NCBI GenBank assembly: GCA_965224275.1
Contig: CBDCYR010000008.1
Span: 169,898-233,897, forward strand
Source: CAUZWH01 sp965224275
GTDB lineage: Bacteria; Pseudomonadota; Alphaproteobacteria; SHVV01
Length of the DNA: 64,000 nucleotides
Direction of reading: 5' to 3'
In this document: positions 37,533 through 46,731 of the stretch, piece after piece
Layout: the number at the start of each line of letters is the position of its first letter
How positions within the stretch are numbered: position 1 is the first letter of the stretch
Program-made: the position numbers and the translations under genes
Notes under the pieces: model-generated
Databases searched by the model: none
What the model saw: the letters and a program-made list of their open reading frames with translations, nothing else
Told to the model about the DNA's origin: nothing

Positions 37533-39047
37533 ATGCTGGTAGTGGAGACGATTGCACGGATCCGTCGGGATCATCTGGTGAGGGGCGTTCCGATCAAGAA
37601 GATCGCCCGGGATTTGAGGGTTTCGAAGAACACGGTGCGCAAGGTGGTGCGGGGCGATGAGACCTCGTACAGCTACGCGCGCAAGATCCAGCCGATGCCG
37701 AAGCTTGGACCGTGGGTGGATGAGCTCGAGCGCCAGCTGGAGGCCAACGAGAAGAAGCCGCGCCGGGATCGGCTGTCTCTGCTGCGGATTCATGAAGATC
37801 TTGCGGCTCTGGGCTATGGCGGCGGCTACGACGCGGTGCGCCGCTACGCCAGGACCTGGCGTCGGCGGTGGCGGCTGTTGTCGCCGTCGCAGGGTTTTGT
37901 GCCGCTGAGCTTCGATCCCGGCGAGGCCTACCAGTTCGACTGGAGCCACGAGTACGCGCGCCTGTCGGGTGTGACGACCAAGGTGAAGGCGGCGCACATG
38001 CGGCTCTGCTACAGCCGCATGCAGCTGGTTCAGATCTTCCCGCGCGAGAGCCAGGAGATGGTGTTCGAGGCGCACGAACGGGCCTTCCACTTCTTCGGCG
38101 GGGTCTGCCGGCGGGGCATCTACGACAACATGAAGACGGCGGTGAGCATGGTCTTCGTCGGCAAGGAGCGCGCCTACAACCGGCGCTTTCTGGAGCTGTG
38201 CTCCCACCATCTGGTGGAGCCGGTGGCGTGCACTCCGGGTGCGGGCTGGGAGAAGGGGCAGGTCGAGAGGCAGGTGGGTGACGTCCGCGGCCGCCTGTTC
38301 GTGCCCATCCCGCGGGGCCGCTCCTACGCCGAGATCAACGCGTGGCTGATGGATCGGTGTATCGAGGACGCCAAGAAGCGGCCGCATCCGACGATCGAGG
38401 GCAAGACGGTGTGGCAGGTGTTCGAGGAGGAGCGGCCCTTCCTGATGGCCTATCGCGGCCCCTTCGACGGCTTCCACGCCACCGAGGTGGCGGTGTCCAA
38501 GACCTGTCTGGTGCGCTTCGACAACAACCACTACAGCGTCGCCGCCCGTGCCGTCGGGCGGCCGGTCGACGTGCGGGCCTACGCCGATCGGATCGTCATC
38601 CGCCAGGACGGCGAGACCGTCGCCGAGCATCCCCGGAGCTTCGGGCGCGGCGAGATCGCCTACGATCCGTGGCACTACGTGCCGATCCTGACGCGGAAGC
38701 CTGGTGCGCTGAGGAACGGCGCGCCCTTCAAGGGCTGGCAACTGCCCGGCGCGCTCGGCCGCATACGGGCCCGGCTGACGGGTTGCGACGACGGTGACAG
38801 GCAGTTCGTGAGGATCCTCGCGGCGGTTCAGGAGGACGGGCTGGAGGCGGTCGAGGCGGCCTGTGCCGAGGCGCTCGACTTCGGCGCCTGCAGCGCCGAC
38901 GTCGTGCTCAACATCCTCGCCCGGCAGTGCCAGCCGGCACCGCCGGCGACCATCCCGACGCCCGAGGGCCTGCAGCTTCGCCACCGGCCGGTGGCCGACT
39001 GTCAGCGCTACGATCGCCTGAGGGAGGCCGGTCATGGAGCGTCATGA
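37533..39047 (+). CDS. istA: IS21-family transposase IstA (copy A)
   Basis: About 504 residues. HTH start (VETIARIRRDHLVRGVPIKK, IARDLRVSKNTVRKVVRG), then a DDE domain: PGEAYQFDWSHEYARLSG (catalytic Asp), YDNMKTAVSMVFVGKE (second Asp), CTPGAGWEKGQVERQVGD (catalytic Glu). GTG 37524 is an alternative, slightly upstream start. The stop overlaps the istB start by 14 nt, as usual for IS21. Confidence 0.92.
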   Translation: MLVVETIARIRRDHLVRGVPIKKIARDLRVSKNTVRKVVRGDETSYSYARKIQPMPKLGPWVDELERQLEANEKKPRRDRLSLLRIHEDLAALGYGGGYDAVRRYARTWRRRWRLLSPSQGFVPLSFDPGEAYQFDWSHEYARLSGVTTKVKAAHMRLCYSRMQLVQIFPRESQEMVFEAHERAFHFFGGVCRRGIYDNMKTAVSMVFVGKERAYNRRFLELCSHHLVEPVACTPGAGWEKGQVERQVGDVRGRLFVPIPRGRSYAEINAWLMDRCIEDAKKRPHPTIEGKTVWQVFEEERPFLMAYRGPFDGFHATEVAVSKTCLVRFDNNHYSVAARAVGRPVDVRAYADRIVIRQDGETVAEHPRSFGRGEIAYDPWHYVPILTRKPGALRNGAPFKGWQLPGALGRIRARLTGCDDGDRQFVRILAAVQEDGLEAVEAACAEALDFGACSADVVLNILARQCQPAPPATIPTPEGLQLRHRPVADCQRYDRLREAGHGAS

Positions 39048-39762
39048 GGTGCTGGCGATGATGACGGCGTTGAAGCTCGCGGGCATGCGCGCCGCCTACG
39101 ACGACATCCTCGCCGACGGGCTCAAGCGTCGTCATCCGGTGCAGCAGATCATCGGTACGCTGCTGCAGACCGAGGTCGCCGACAAGCAGGCGCGCTCCAT
39201 CAAGTACCAGATGGCGTCCGCCAGGCTGCCGACGGCCAAGGAGCTGGCCGACTTCGACTTCGCCGCCTCACCGGTCAACGAGCCCCTGATCCAGGAACTC
39301 GCCACAGGTGGCTTCCTGGAGGGCAAGCGCAACATCGTGCTGGTCGGCGGCACCGGCACCGGCAAGACCCATCTCGCCGTCGCCATCGCCCGCGCCTGCA
39401 TCCGCAAGGCCGCACGCGGCCGCTTCTACAACGTCGTCGACCTGGTCAACCATCTCGAGGCCGAACTCCGTGCCGGACGCCAGGGCCGCACCGCAGACCA
39501 GCTCATCCGACGCGACTTCGTCATCCTCGACGAACTCGGCTACCTGCCCTTCGCCCAGGCCGGCGGCCAGCTGCTGTTCCATCTGATGAGCCGGCTCTAC
39601 GAGCGCACCTCGATCATCGTCACCACCAACCTCGCTTTCGGCGAATGGCCCTCCGTCTTCGGCGACCCCAAGATGACCACAGCCCTGCTCGACCGCCTGA
39701 CCCACCATTGCGAGATCATCGAGACCGGCAACGAGAGCTGGCGCTTCAAGAACCGCTGCTGA
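39034..39762 (+). CDS. istB: IS21-family ATPase IstB (copy A)
   Basis: 242 residues, AAA+ helper ATPase with Walker A (NIVLVGGTGTGKTHLAVAIA), Walker B (FVILDELGYLPF), and sensor regions (SIIVTTNLAFGEWPSVFGD). IstB assembles with IstA and target DNA. Intact. Confidence 0.92.
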   Translation: MERHEVLAMMTALKLAGMRAAYDDILADGLKRRHPVQQIIGTLLQTEVADKQARSIKYQMASARLPTAKELADFDFAASPVNEPLIQELATGGFLEGKRNIVLVGGTGTGKTHLAVAIARACIRKAARGRFYNVVDLVNHLEAELRAGRQGRTADQLIRRDFVILDELGYLPFAQAGGQLLFHLMSRLYERTSIIVTTNLAFGEWPSVFGDPKMTTALLDRLTHHCEIIETGNESWRFKNRC

Positions 39763-40297
39763 CCCGGCAGGCCGTGCCTGCGGCCCGCTTGCCCCGCTGG
39801 GTCAACCCGTACCTCCCACGCGGCTTCGCTCCGCGCACCGCAAGGCGCTACACGAAGCCGCTCGGGTCCCCCCTATTGACTACCGGGACAACCTCCGCCG
39901 TGCCGCTCAGGGGGGTCAATATTGCACGCCGATTGGGGGTCAATTTTGGACGCCGATTGACACCATTACCCTCGACCAGCGTCAAGCCGGTGCCAAAATC
40001 CTCGTCCAGAACCACCATGCGCACGACGATAGCGCATGGTAAATCGCGTTACCAGCAGAAAGACAGCACCTTGTGGGGCCTCTGTCAATCCCAACCGAAA
40101 ATTGCTCACTTTTGCCAATCGAAAATTGCTCACTTCGGGCTTGGGTTCGTGCCCCCAGACGCGTTGTTGGGAGTGTTGGACTCGATGTAGCTGTGGGTAA
40201 CCGGGTTGGCGCAGCGACCGCCACGAGTCTGGCGGCGACAACCCGGTTATCCTCAGCGGGCGGCCATCACCGTTGCTGCTTCCGTTTTGGTCGGCGG

Positions 40298-41095
40298 TCA
40301 CGACGCGCCTCTCTTGCGGCGTCGATCCGAGCCGGCCTGCAGAAGGTTCTGGTGATCCTTCATCCGGTAGCTGTTGCCCCGGATGTTGACGATATGGCAG
40401 TGGTGCACGAGACGGTCGATGAGAGCGGCCGCCATCACCTCGTCGCCGAGCACGCCGCCCCAGTCCTCGAAGCCCTTGTTCGACGTCAGCACCGTCGACG
40501 CCCGCTCGTGCCGGGCGTTGATGAGCTGGAAGAAGAGCACGGCGCCGTCCTGGTTGACCGGCAGGTAGCCGATCTCGTCGACCACCAGCAGGGCCGGATG
40601 GGTCAGCACGCGGAGCCGGCGCGACAGGTTGCCGGCGGCCTTGGCCTCGGTCAGCGATTCGATCAATCCCGCGAGCGTGCCGTAATAGACGCGCCGGCCG
40701 GATTGCGCCGCCGCGATCGCGAGGCTGATCGCCAAGTGAGTCTTGCCGACGCCGGGCGGGCCGAGATAGATCACGTTCTCCCCTCGGTCCAGGAAGCCGA
40801 GCTCGTGCAGGCTCTCGATCTGCTCGCGCTTGATGCTGGGCTGGAAGGCGAAGTCGAACTGATCGAGCGTCTTCACCGCCGGCAGCCGCGAGGCGCGCAT
40901 GGCGGTCTGGAGGCGACGGTTGTTGCGCAGCAGGATCTGGGCGTTCAGCAACTGCTCGATGGCCTCGGCCGCCGAGAGCGTGCCGCTGTCGGCCTCCGAG
41001 AGGATGCCGTCGACGGCCTCCAGCGCGCCGGGCATCTTCAGATCCGCCAGCATCGCCCGCAGCCGGTCGCGCCGGCTCGGCGCCGGGGCCTTCAT
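40298..41095 (-). CDS. istB: IS21-family ATPase IstB (copy B)
   Basis: 265 residues from ATG 41095. DRLRAMLADLKMPGALEAVD start, Walker A NVIYLGPPGVGKTHLAISLA, Walker B ALLVVDEIGYLPVNQDG, then STVLTSNKGFEDWGGVLGDE. It overlaps istA by 4 nt. Looks intact. Confidence 0.92.
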   Translation of the reverse strand: MKAPAPSRRDRLRAMLADLKMPGALEAVDGILSEADSGTLSAAEAIEQLLNAQILLRNNRRLQTAMRASRLPAVKTLDQFDFAFQPSIKREQIESLHELGFLDRGENVIYLGPPGVGKTHLAISLAIAAAQSGRRVYYGTLAGLIESLTEAKAAGNLSRRLRVLTHPALLVVDEIGYLPVNQDGAVLFFQLINARHERASTVLTSNKGFEDWGGVLGDEVMAAALIDRLVHHCHIVNIRGNSYRMKDHQNLLQAGSDRRRKRGAS

Positions 41096-42114
41096 TGCAG
41101 CGCCTCCGCATAGACCGTAAGCGGTCGCCGCTCGACCTCCACGGTTGCCGGCAAGCGCCGCGGCGTCGGCTCCTGAGCCTGCACGAGGCCGAGACGCCGG
41201 TAGGGATGGTTCGCCAAGGGCGCCAGAGCCGCCCGCTCGTCGCGCTCGAAGCGGTCGACGGGGCGCTCCCCTGTCGTAGCGTGCCGGCGCAGGTTGGCCG
41301 TGCCCTCCAGCCAGCGCGCGGCCTGCTCGTTGAGGTCGTCGTCGTTCGCAAAGGTGCGCCCGTAGAAGAAGCTCTCGCGGATGTAGCGGATCGGGCGCTC
41401 CACCTTGCCCTTCGTCTGGGCCCGATAGGGACGGCACGAGCGCGGCATGAACCCCCAGTGGGCGGCGAACCGCAGGAACTCCGCGTTCAGCACCAGGCCG
41501 CCGCCGGCGGCGCGATCGTCGGACAGCACGACGGCGCGCATCTGGTCGAACAGCAGCTCCTCCGGAACCCCGCCGAAGCGATCGAAGGCGCTCTCCAGCG
41601 CTTCCATCAGCACCGTCATGGTCTGCCGCGGATAGAAGCGCAGCCACAGCAACCGGGAGTAGCCCAGGACGATCACCAGCGCATGGCGCCGGCCCCAGGG
41701 AAGCGTGAACGTCCCGAAATCAACCTGGCCCTGGCGGCCTGCCGGCGTCTCGAACCGTACCGCGGCCTCGACCGGCTCGCGCGGCCGCACCGTGTTCACG
41801 TAATGCCGCACGCGTTCATAGCCGCCCGGGTAGCCCGCGGCGCGGACCTCATCGAACAGCCGCTTCGCCGAGAGCTTCGGGAACTCCTCAAGGCGCGCGT
41901 CGATGATCCCCTTGTAGGGATCCAGCTTGTGGGCCACCGGCGGACGCGGCGCATACCCTCTCGCACCGGCCGACAGATCCCGGTCCAATTGACCGGTCTT
42001 GATCCAATAGTGGATCGTCCGAGGGTTTACCCCGAACCGCCTCGACAGCTCCGTCTTCGAAACGCCCTGATCCAGATAGTGCTTCAACAACATCCTGATC
42101 TCCCATCCGTACAT
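41092..42114 (-). CDS. istA: IS21-family transposase IstA (copy B)
   Basis: 340 residues: HTH (YLDQGVSKTELSRRFGVNPR), DDE motifs around RQGQVDFGTFTLPWGRRH (Asp), EELLFDQMRAVV (Asp) and YRAQTKGKVERPIRYIRESF (Glu). ATG 42114 is preferred over the upstream GTG 42120. Intact. Confidence 0.9.
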   Translation of the reverse strand: MYGWEIRMLLKHYLDQGVSKTELSRRFGVNPRTIHYWIKTGQLDRDLSAGARGYAPRPPVAHKLDPYKGIIDARLEEFPKLSAKRLFDEVRAAGYPGGYERVRHYVNTVRPREPVEAAVRFETPAGRQGQVDFGTFTLPWGRRHALVIVLGYSRLLWLRFYPRQTMTVLMEALESAFDRFGGVPEELLFDQMRAVVLSDDRAAGGGLVLNAEFLRFAAHWGFMPRSCRPYRAQTKGKVERPIRYIRESFFYGRTFANDDDLNEQAARWLEGTANLRRHATTGERPVDRFERDERAALAPLANHPYRRLGLVQAQEPTPRRLPATVEVERRPLTVYAEALQ

Positions 42115-42415
42115 CCGCACACCTTTCCCGCTCTGTTGGCAAAGCCAACATCGCGGCCTAGTGCGCCGTCATCGACAAGCCAAAACTGCGAAATTTTGGG
42201 TTGGCACAAATGGGAGATTTACAGTTGGGACTAACAGGCCGGCCTCAACGTGGGAGATACGCTTGACGGGACCCATTCCACGGCCTGAACGAACGCTTAC
42301 CCGAAATATAGCTAATGCACGGTCGGGGTTGGGCCAGCTTGGCCAATGAGGGCTAGCGCAGCCGCCTGTCGGTGGTCGTTCCTAGCCCGCTTTATTCGTC
42401 GCGGCGGAACGCAAT

Positions 42416-42450
42416 TGTCAATCGGCTTTCAATATTGACCCCCGATCGGC
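42416..42450 (+). repeat. Solo IS21-type terminal sequence
   Basis: TGTCAATCGGCTTTCAATAT followed by TGACCCCCGATCGGC resembles the terminal repeat of IS21 copy A (TGTCAATCGGCGTCCAAAAT). No IS21 gene follows, so it is a leftover end directly beside the subtilase fragment. Confidence 0.6.
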
Positions 42451-43286
42451 AGCCGCTCGTTTCGTTTCGCGCAACGAGTGCGGCCACGGCGCAGGCTGCA
42501 CGCCTCGCTGCGCGGCTGACGGCCGCGTTTCCGGATTATTGGCCCGAGACCATACGGGCGTTGATGATCCATGGCGCGGAGTGGACACCGCTGATGCAGG
42601 ATGCTTTGACGGCGGCGCGCACCAAGAGCGCGGCCTATCTTCTCCTGAGGCGCTACGGCCACGGTGTGCCGACATTCGAGCGTGCCGCGGCGTCGGCGAG
42701 GAATCATCTGGCAATGATTTCTGAAGCGGAAATTCAGCCATACAGTCGAAGCGGGACGGGCATGCACGAATGCCACTTCTATTCGTTGCCCTGGCCGCGG
42801 GCGGCTCTTGAAAGTCTTGGCGAGCAGGACGTCACCCTGAAAATCACGCTGTCGTATTTCGTCGAGCCCAACCCCGGTTCGTCCGCTGCATTCGATCCCT
42901 ATCGCTATCAGTCCTATGGGCTGCGATTCGACCTCAAGCGCCGGTCGGAGACGGCCGTCAATTTCGCAAAGCGGCTGAACAAGCAAGCGTGGGAGCAGCC
43001 GAAGGATCGTCCGTCCACGGACCCCGACGGTGACAGGTGGCTGTTCGGCACGCAATCGATGTCGGCGGGATCGTTGCACAGCGATGAATGGACGGGGCCC
43101 GCGGTCAATCTTCTCTCACGGGACATCATCTGCATCAAACCAGTCGGAGGCTGGTGGAAGGATCAGGTGAAGGCAGATGTGCGGGGCCGAAAAGCGCGCT
43201 ATTCGCTTGTTCTTTCCCTGCCGTCGAGACACTCGATTTCCGGAGTGAGGCGTCCACTTTCTCGCATTAGCATGATGATGCGCTGA
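42450..43286 (+). pseudogene. Subtilisin-like (S8) peptidase C-terminal fragment
   Basis: The reading frame shows the S8 active-serine region and C-terminal domain of a large subtilase type often paired with an AAA ATPase: FRATSAATAQAARLAARL, PETIRALMIHGAEWTPLM, GVPTFERAAASARNHLAM, then DPYRYQSYGLRFDLKRRSE and DIICIKPVGGWWKDQ, YSLVLSL. The Asp and His catalytic segments and the whole N-terminal half are missing; the 5' side abuts a leftover IS21 end. The last ~25 residues look frameshifted. No AAA ATPase gene is adjacent. Confidence 0.72.
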
Positions 43287-43528
43287 GTCGAGAGGTTGTT
43301 TTTTCCGGCCGTGCGGGCGGGTCCGGTCAAACGGCAAACCAGCAGAATCGTGTATTCATGCATCATCCTGTTGAGATCGCTGAAGCACAGACAGGCTGTT
43401 TCCCTCAGAACGCGTGCGGTTTGGGGATCGGAGTCGAACAGAGAACTGAACGTGTTGACTGTCTGACGCAGCCAAATTGCCTCATCGCGAAGTTTGATGA
43501 ATTCATCTTGAAGAACTTCATGCGTCAT
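43199..43528 (-). pseudogene. AbiU2-like HEPN domain protein, truncated
   Basis: The product begins MTHEVLQDEFIKLRDEAIWL and continues with TVNTFSSLFDSDPQTARVLR, CFSDLNRMMHEYTILLVCRL, TGPARTAGKNNLSTQRI. The helical pattern with WL..., a mid-region aspartate/asparagine-rich helix, and ...LLV.RLTDP...GK.NL... matches AbiU2-type HEPN proteins in phage-abortive systems. GGGAG precedes the ATG. The frame then runs into the opposing subtilase fragment, so the C-terminal half is absent. The exact break lies between ~43215 and 43290. Confidence 0.6.
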
Positions 43529-43599
43529 CGGTTGCTCCCTAATGCGATCGGTGCGCGGGCAGCATGCTTGGTCCCGAGATCGTCAGGCTTCGGTTGCGC

Positions 43600-43765
43600 T
43601 CGACATCATTTGGTGGAGACGACGAAGATGAACGGCGTCGAGTCCACCGTCTAGTTCAAGGACAACCTCGAAGCCATCGTCTCCGGTTACCCGGACGATC
43701 GGCTCGACGACTTGCGCCACGGACCGTCGAAAGCCTGCCAACCTGAAATCCAAGTGGGGCGCAGC
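43600..43765 (+). pseudogene. Possible IS66-type transposase C-terminal remnant
   Basis: The plus frame contains TKMNGVESTV, a TAG stop, then FKDNLEAIVSGYPDDRLDD, similar to the C-terminal NGV...YL.D.L..I..HP..R.DELLP region of IS66 TnpC proteins. It is short and damaged, so the call is weak. Confidence 0.35.
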
Positions 43766-43811
43766 CATCGCCTACGCTGATGGTGCATCCGGATCGGGTA
43801 CGATCGTCGAG

Positions 43812-44290
43812 ATGAATTCGCGACTCCGGCTGCACCCTTCCAAGATGGCCTTCGAACAAATCGACGCGCCGTTGGTTGCGGACTTCCTTGAGGATCTGGA
43901 AACGCAGCGAGGATTGAGCGTGCGCAGCCGCAATCTGCGGCTCGCCGCTATCCATTCCTTTTTCCGCTACGCCGCTTTCGAGATGCCGGCCCATGCGGCG
44001 CAGATCCAGCGGGTGCTCGCCATTCCGAGCAAGCGGTTCACGCGCAAACAGGTCAGCTTCCTCAACCGCGAGGAGGTCGATGCCTTGCTCGCGGCGCCGG
44101 ACAAGGGCACTTGGTCGGGCCGACGAGACCACGCCTTCATCCTGACCGCCGTGCAAACCGGCTTGCGCGTGTCCGAGATGACCGCACTCAAACGACAGGA
44201 GTTCATCGTCGGCAGTGGCGCGCATCTGAGGGTTGTCGGAAAGGGCCGCAAGGAGCGGTGCACCCCGCTGGCCAAACCGACCCAGGCCGT
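43812..44290 (+). pseudogene. Tyrosine recombinase, middle fragment
   Basis: Encodes a core-binding and early catalytic segment: QIDAPLVADFLEDLETQRGL, SVRSRNLRLAAIHSFFRYAA, LAIPSKRFTRKQVSFLNREE, TAVQTGLRVSEMTALKRQEF (catalytic Arg), VVGKGRKERCTPLAKPTQAV. The sequence changes abruptly at ~44290 and the HxxR/Tyr half is missing. N-terminal residues upstream of MNSRLRLHP are also not recombinase-like, so both ends appear lost. Confidence 0.75.
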
Positions 44291-44431
44291 GTTGGGGTTG
44301 CGGATATGCGCGGTGAAGAATTCGACGAACCGCATGGCTGCCTGCGCGCCTTCCTGGCGTATCAGAGGGGGAACCGCCGGGATCGTCGGGTCGGGGATGA
44401 TCAGGTCAATAGAAGGGGACGAATCGGGCAT
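44291..44431 (-). pseudogene. Tyrosine recombinase, N-terminal fragment (convergent)
   Basis: From ATG 44431 on the minus strand the product MPDSSPSIDLIIPDPTIPAV, PPLIRQEGAQAAMRFVEFFT, AHIRNPNTA reads like the N-terminus of a XerC/D-type integrase. It meets the unrelated plus-strand recombinase fragment head-to-head at ~44291. Only about 45 codons remain. Confidence 0.6.
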
Positions 44432-44841
44432 GACACGGCCCGCCGGCGATGAAAGGCGACGAGAATCGCCATTACGCCGTCACGAAATCGGACAAATTGT
44501 CCAGTTTGCCGGTGGCGGAGTCGAACCTGACGGAAGGTGCGGACGAGAAGGCAGATCAGAGGAAGAGAGGCGTGCTCTCAGGGCCTCGTTCTCAAGTGTG
44601 TTGCCAGAGAAAATCTCCTTCGCGCCCGCGCCGGATATCGTGGCACGAGGAGGCCAGTCAGGCAAGCTTGCGGCTGTTGCACATAAGACACATCCTTTAC
44701 ACAAAAGACATATCCTTTACACAAAACCCCTCACCGCCGCACTGACGGCCTTGACATCCCCGCTTGGCCCCCGTGTTATTGTGAGTGGCGTGTGCGAAAC
44801 GCGCCACATCGTGCAAGGAACAATTATTGGGAGTTAATATT
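44432..44841. other. Intergenic segment upstream of porin, with a tandem 20-bp repeat
   Basis: No supported gene. Two 20-bp units (AAGACACATCCTTTACACAA at 44685-44704; AAGACATATCCTTTACACAA at 44705-44724) are 19/20 identical in direct tandem. The porin gene promoter should lie in the last ~100 bp. Nothing else was identified. Confidence 0.5.
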
Positions 44842-45900
44842 ATGCGTAAACTGCTATTTTGCACAACGGCGCTGGCCGTGGCCAGCATGCTAGCGAGCGG
44901 CCCGGCGGCGGCCCAGGTGGAGATCTCGGTGGGCGGCACATTCGACGGGATCTTTCAAGCGATCAGCCAGGAGGCGGACACCGACAAGCGCAACAACGTG
45001 GTTGATTCCGACGGTGAGATCTGGTTCAGGGGCTCGACCACGCTCGACAACGGCTTGACCGTTGGCGTCAACGTGGAGCTCGAAGCCCAGCATGATGGCA
45101 AGGACCAGATCGACGAGAGTTTCCTGACGATTGACGGCGCCTTCGGCAGGATCATCGTGGGCGAGGATGACGGTGCGATGGGCGCCATGGGAATTTATCC
45201 GGCCCACGCCGGGGTCGGCTTGGCCGGCGTTCTCTACTCGACCCATTCGCGCGTCTATACCGGCTCCCTTCAATTTCTGGGCGACGGCGCATTCGGTCTG
45301 GGCTTCGATGGCGATAGCGAGAAGATCGCGTGGTATTCACCGACCATCAGCGGCGTCAGAGTCGGCCTTTCCTATACCCCGGATAACGTACAGAACGGCC
45401 ATGGTATCGACAGCGCTGACGAGGGCCAGCAATCGGAGGTGATCGGCATCGGCGGCAACTGGAGTGGCGCCTTCGATGGGGGCACAGTCTCGATCGGTGG
45501 CGGCTACACCGCAGGCTCGCTTGAGGCCGCCAAAGTTCCTAACGACATCGACCGCAGCGAATGGATCCTTGGCTCCTCTGTTACTATGGAGGGGATCACC
45601 TTGAGCGGTAACTACTCTGTGGACGACAACGGCAAGGACGGCAACTACGACCGCGCCACGATAGCGATCGGAGCGGTCCATTCCACGGGGCCGTGGAGGT
45701 ACGGCATCTCCTATGCGAGGACCGAATGGGAAAAAGGCACCGATCCCAGCCACGTCGCTTCCGGGGTTTCCCTCGGGGCCAACCACGCCCTAGGCGGCGG
45801 AGTTACGCTGGGGGCCGAAGTCCAGTTCTGGGATTTCGATGACAACGGAGCCGGAAATCAGGCAACCGTCGGCCTTGTCGGAATCAAGATCAACTTCTAG
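44842..45900 (+). CDS. Outer-membrane porin
   Basis: 352 residues from ATG 44842 with GGGAG 9 nt upstream. A signal peptide (KLLFCTTALAVASMLASGPAAA) is followed by a beta-barrel pattern typical of alphaproteobacterial porins: short alternating strands with Gly/Asn turns and a terminal VGLVGIKINF (C-terminal aromatic Phe strand). General diffusion porin across the outer membrane. It has its own rho-independent terminator. It is intact and sits between truncated genes, so it is probably an old resident gene around which mobile DNA accumulated. Confidence 0.86.
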   Translation: MRKLLFCTTALAVASMLASGPAAAQVEISVGGTFDGIFQAISQEADTDKRNNVVDSDGEIWFRGSTTLDNGLTVGVNVELEAQHDGKDQIDESFLTIDGAFGRIIVGEDDGAMGAMGIYPAHAGVGLAGVLYSTHSRVYTGSLQFLGDGAFGLGFDGDSEKIAWYSPTISGVRVGLSYTPDNVQNGHGIDSADEGQQSEVIGIGGNWSGAFDGGTVSIGGGYTAGSLEAAKVPNDIDRSEWILGSSVTMEGITLSGNYSVDDNGKDGNYDRATIAIGAVHSTGPWRYGISYARTEWEKGTDPSHVASGVSLGANHALGGGVTLGAEVQFWDFDDNGAGNQATVGLVGIKINF

Positions 45901-45925
45901 CGATCGCAAGGTCGCGCAGAAAGGT

Positions 45926-45956
45926 AAAAAGGCGGGCTTCGGCCCGCCTTTTTTTT
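45926..45956 (+). terminator. Intrinsic terminator after porin
   Basis: Perfect hairpin AGGCGGGC TTCG GCCCGCCT followed by eight T. It lies 26 bp after the porin stop. A strong rho-independent terminator. Confidence 0.9.
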
Positions 45957-45984
45957 CGGCTCCACGGGCCAAGGAGCGCCGCTG

Positions 45985-46561
45985 GCCCTTTCCACCAGTC
46001 GTCGATCTTCTGGGTCAGCGTCGCTTCCGCATAGATCCGCCCGGACACGCCCATTGAGGCCACGAACAGCTGGGCCTGGTGCTCGACCCCGTCGATCAGC
46101 ACCGGAATGGTCATGCCTGCATAATCGACGAACAATCGTTCGCCGGGCCGGCGGTTCTGGCGCATCCTCACGTCCCGGCGCGACCGCAACTCCCGGAACC
46201 GGCGGGTCCAGGTCACATAGCTCATGCCGTCGGGATGCGTTTCGCGCCATTCCTGCCACAATAGTCTCAACGTCATGCCGCGGCCGGACAGATCCGTCTC
46301 CACCTGCTCCCAGTCGACATCCTCTTCCGGCACCGCCGCTTTCCCGGGAGCCGGATATAGCGCCGCCTCCAGGGCTTCGTCGTCCAGTTCGCCGGCCTCC
46401 GGCCAGCTCAGCCCCGAAGCTTCAAACCGTTCCAGGACCTGCGCCACAGAACGCCGCGCAAGACCGCAATGCATTGCAATAACGCGGGCGCTGCGACCCT
46501 CGTCAAAATGAAACGCAAGTAACTTCTTCACCTTTCTCATCGGCAACCTTCCTCGTGCCAT
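45985..46561 (-). pseudogene. IS21-family IstA, N-terminal fragment (subtype C)
   Basis: From ATG 46561: LPMRKVKKLLAFHFDEGRSA, RVIAMHCGLARRSVAQVLER (HTH), GMTLRLLWQEWRETHPDGMS, RRPGERLFVDYAGMTIPVLI (first catalytic Asp region), AQLFVASMGVSGRIYAEATL, TQKIDDWW. It then breaks off at ~45985 near the porin terminator, so the rest of IstA and istB are lost. Not closely related to copies A or B. Confidence 0.8.
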
Positions 46562-46620
46562 CGCTCACCTCTTGGACAAAAACTAAAATCCGCGAGGTGG
46601 ATCGGCACACTCTCTTCAAT

Positions 46621-46647
46621 CAAAAAAGCCACCCCGCGGGGGTGGCT
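46621..46647 (-). terminator. Hairpin/terminator at the IS21 relic end
   Basis: On the minus strand: AGCCACCCC CGC GGGGTGGCT then six T. The 9-bp GC-rich stem and T-run form a rho-independent terminator upstream of the istA fragment. It may insulate the transposase from outside transcription. Confidence 0.75.
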
Positions 46648-46731
46648 ACATTGGGTGAAATCAGGTGGCTACTTTGGATGAAATTGGGTGGCTACTTTCC
46701 GTGAAATTAGGTGGCTACTTTCGTGAAATTA
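46641..46731. repeat. Four tandem ~23-bp repeats at the IS21 relic end
   Basis: Units beginning GGTGGCTAC and ending in TGAAATCA, TGAAATTG, TGAAATTA, TGAAATTA run at 46641-46663, 46664-46686, 46687-46709 and 46710-46731 (the last lacks one base). Direct repeats near IS21 ends are transposase-binding sites in the family. Immediately beyond is TGCC in complement at 46735, the likely element terminus. Confidence 0.85.

Larger units (their letters stand above)
36034..39962 (+). mobile_element. IS21-family element (copy A) carrying an inserted IS110
   Basis: Left end TGTTGTTCGGCGTGGAATAT (36034) matches the inverted right end, which begins TGTCAATCGGCGTCCAAAAT (complement of bases ending 39962); both continue to TTGACCCCC, and both ends repeat the internal GGCGTCCAAAATTGA element. 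Inside are istA (37533-39047) and istB (39034-39762), with a 1.4-kb IS110 between the left end and istA. Confidence 0.83.
40083..42236 (-). mobile_element. IS21-family element (copy B, different subtype)
   Basis: The ends TGTCAATCCCAACCGAAAAT (40083) and the inverted TGTTAGTCCCAACTGTAAAT (complement of bases ending 42236) are similar over ~20 bp, with further subterminal repeats in each. The 2154-bp element holds istB and istA on the minus strand. It is unrelated in sequence to copy A. A 120-bp stretch with no recognisable gene separates the two elements (39963-40082). Confidence 0.85.

Noticed and set aside
37434..39035. Long minus-strand reading frame (~533 codons) opposite IstA
   Set aside because: Repetitive Arg/Pro/His-rich antisense shadow of the high-GC transposase gene; no ribosome-binding site and no family similarity.
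46641..46731. Four 23-bp repeats considered as a CRISPR array
   Set aside because: The units are directly adjacent with no spacers; they are terminal binding sites of an IS21 element.
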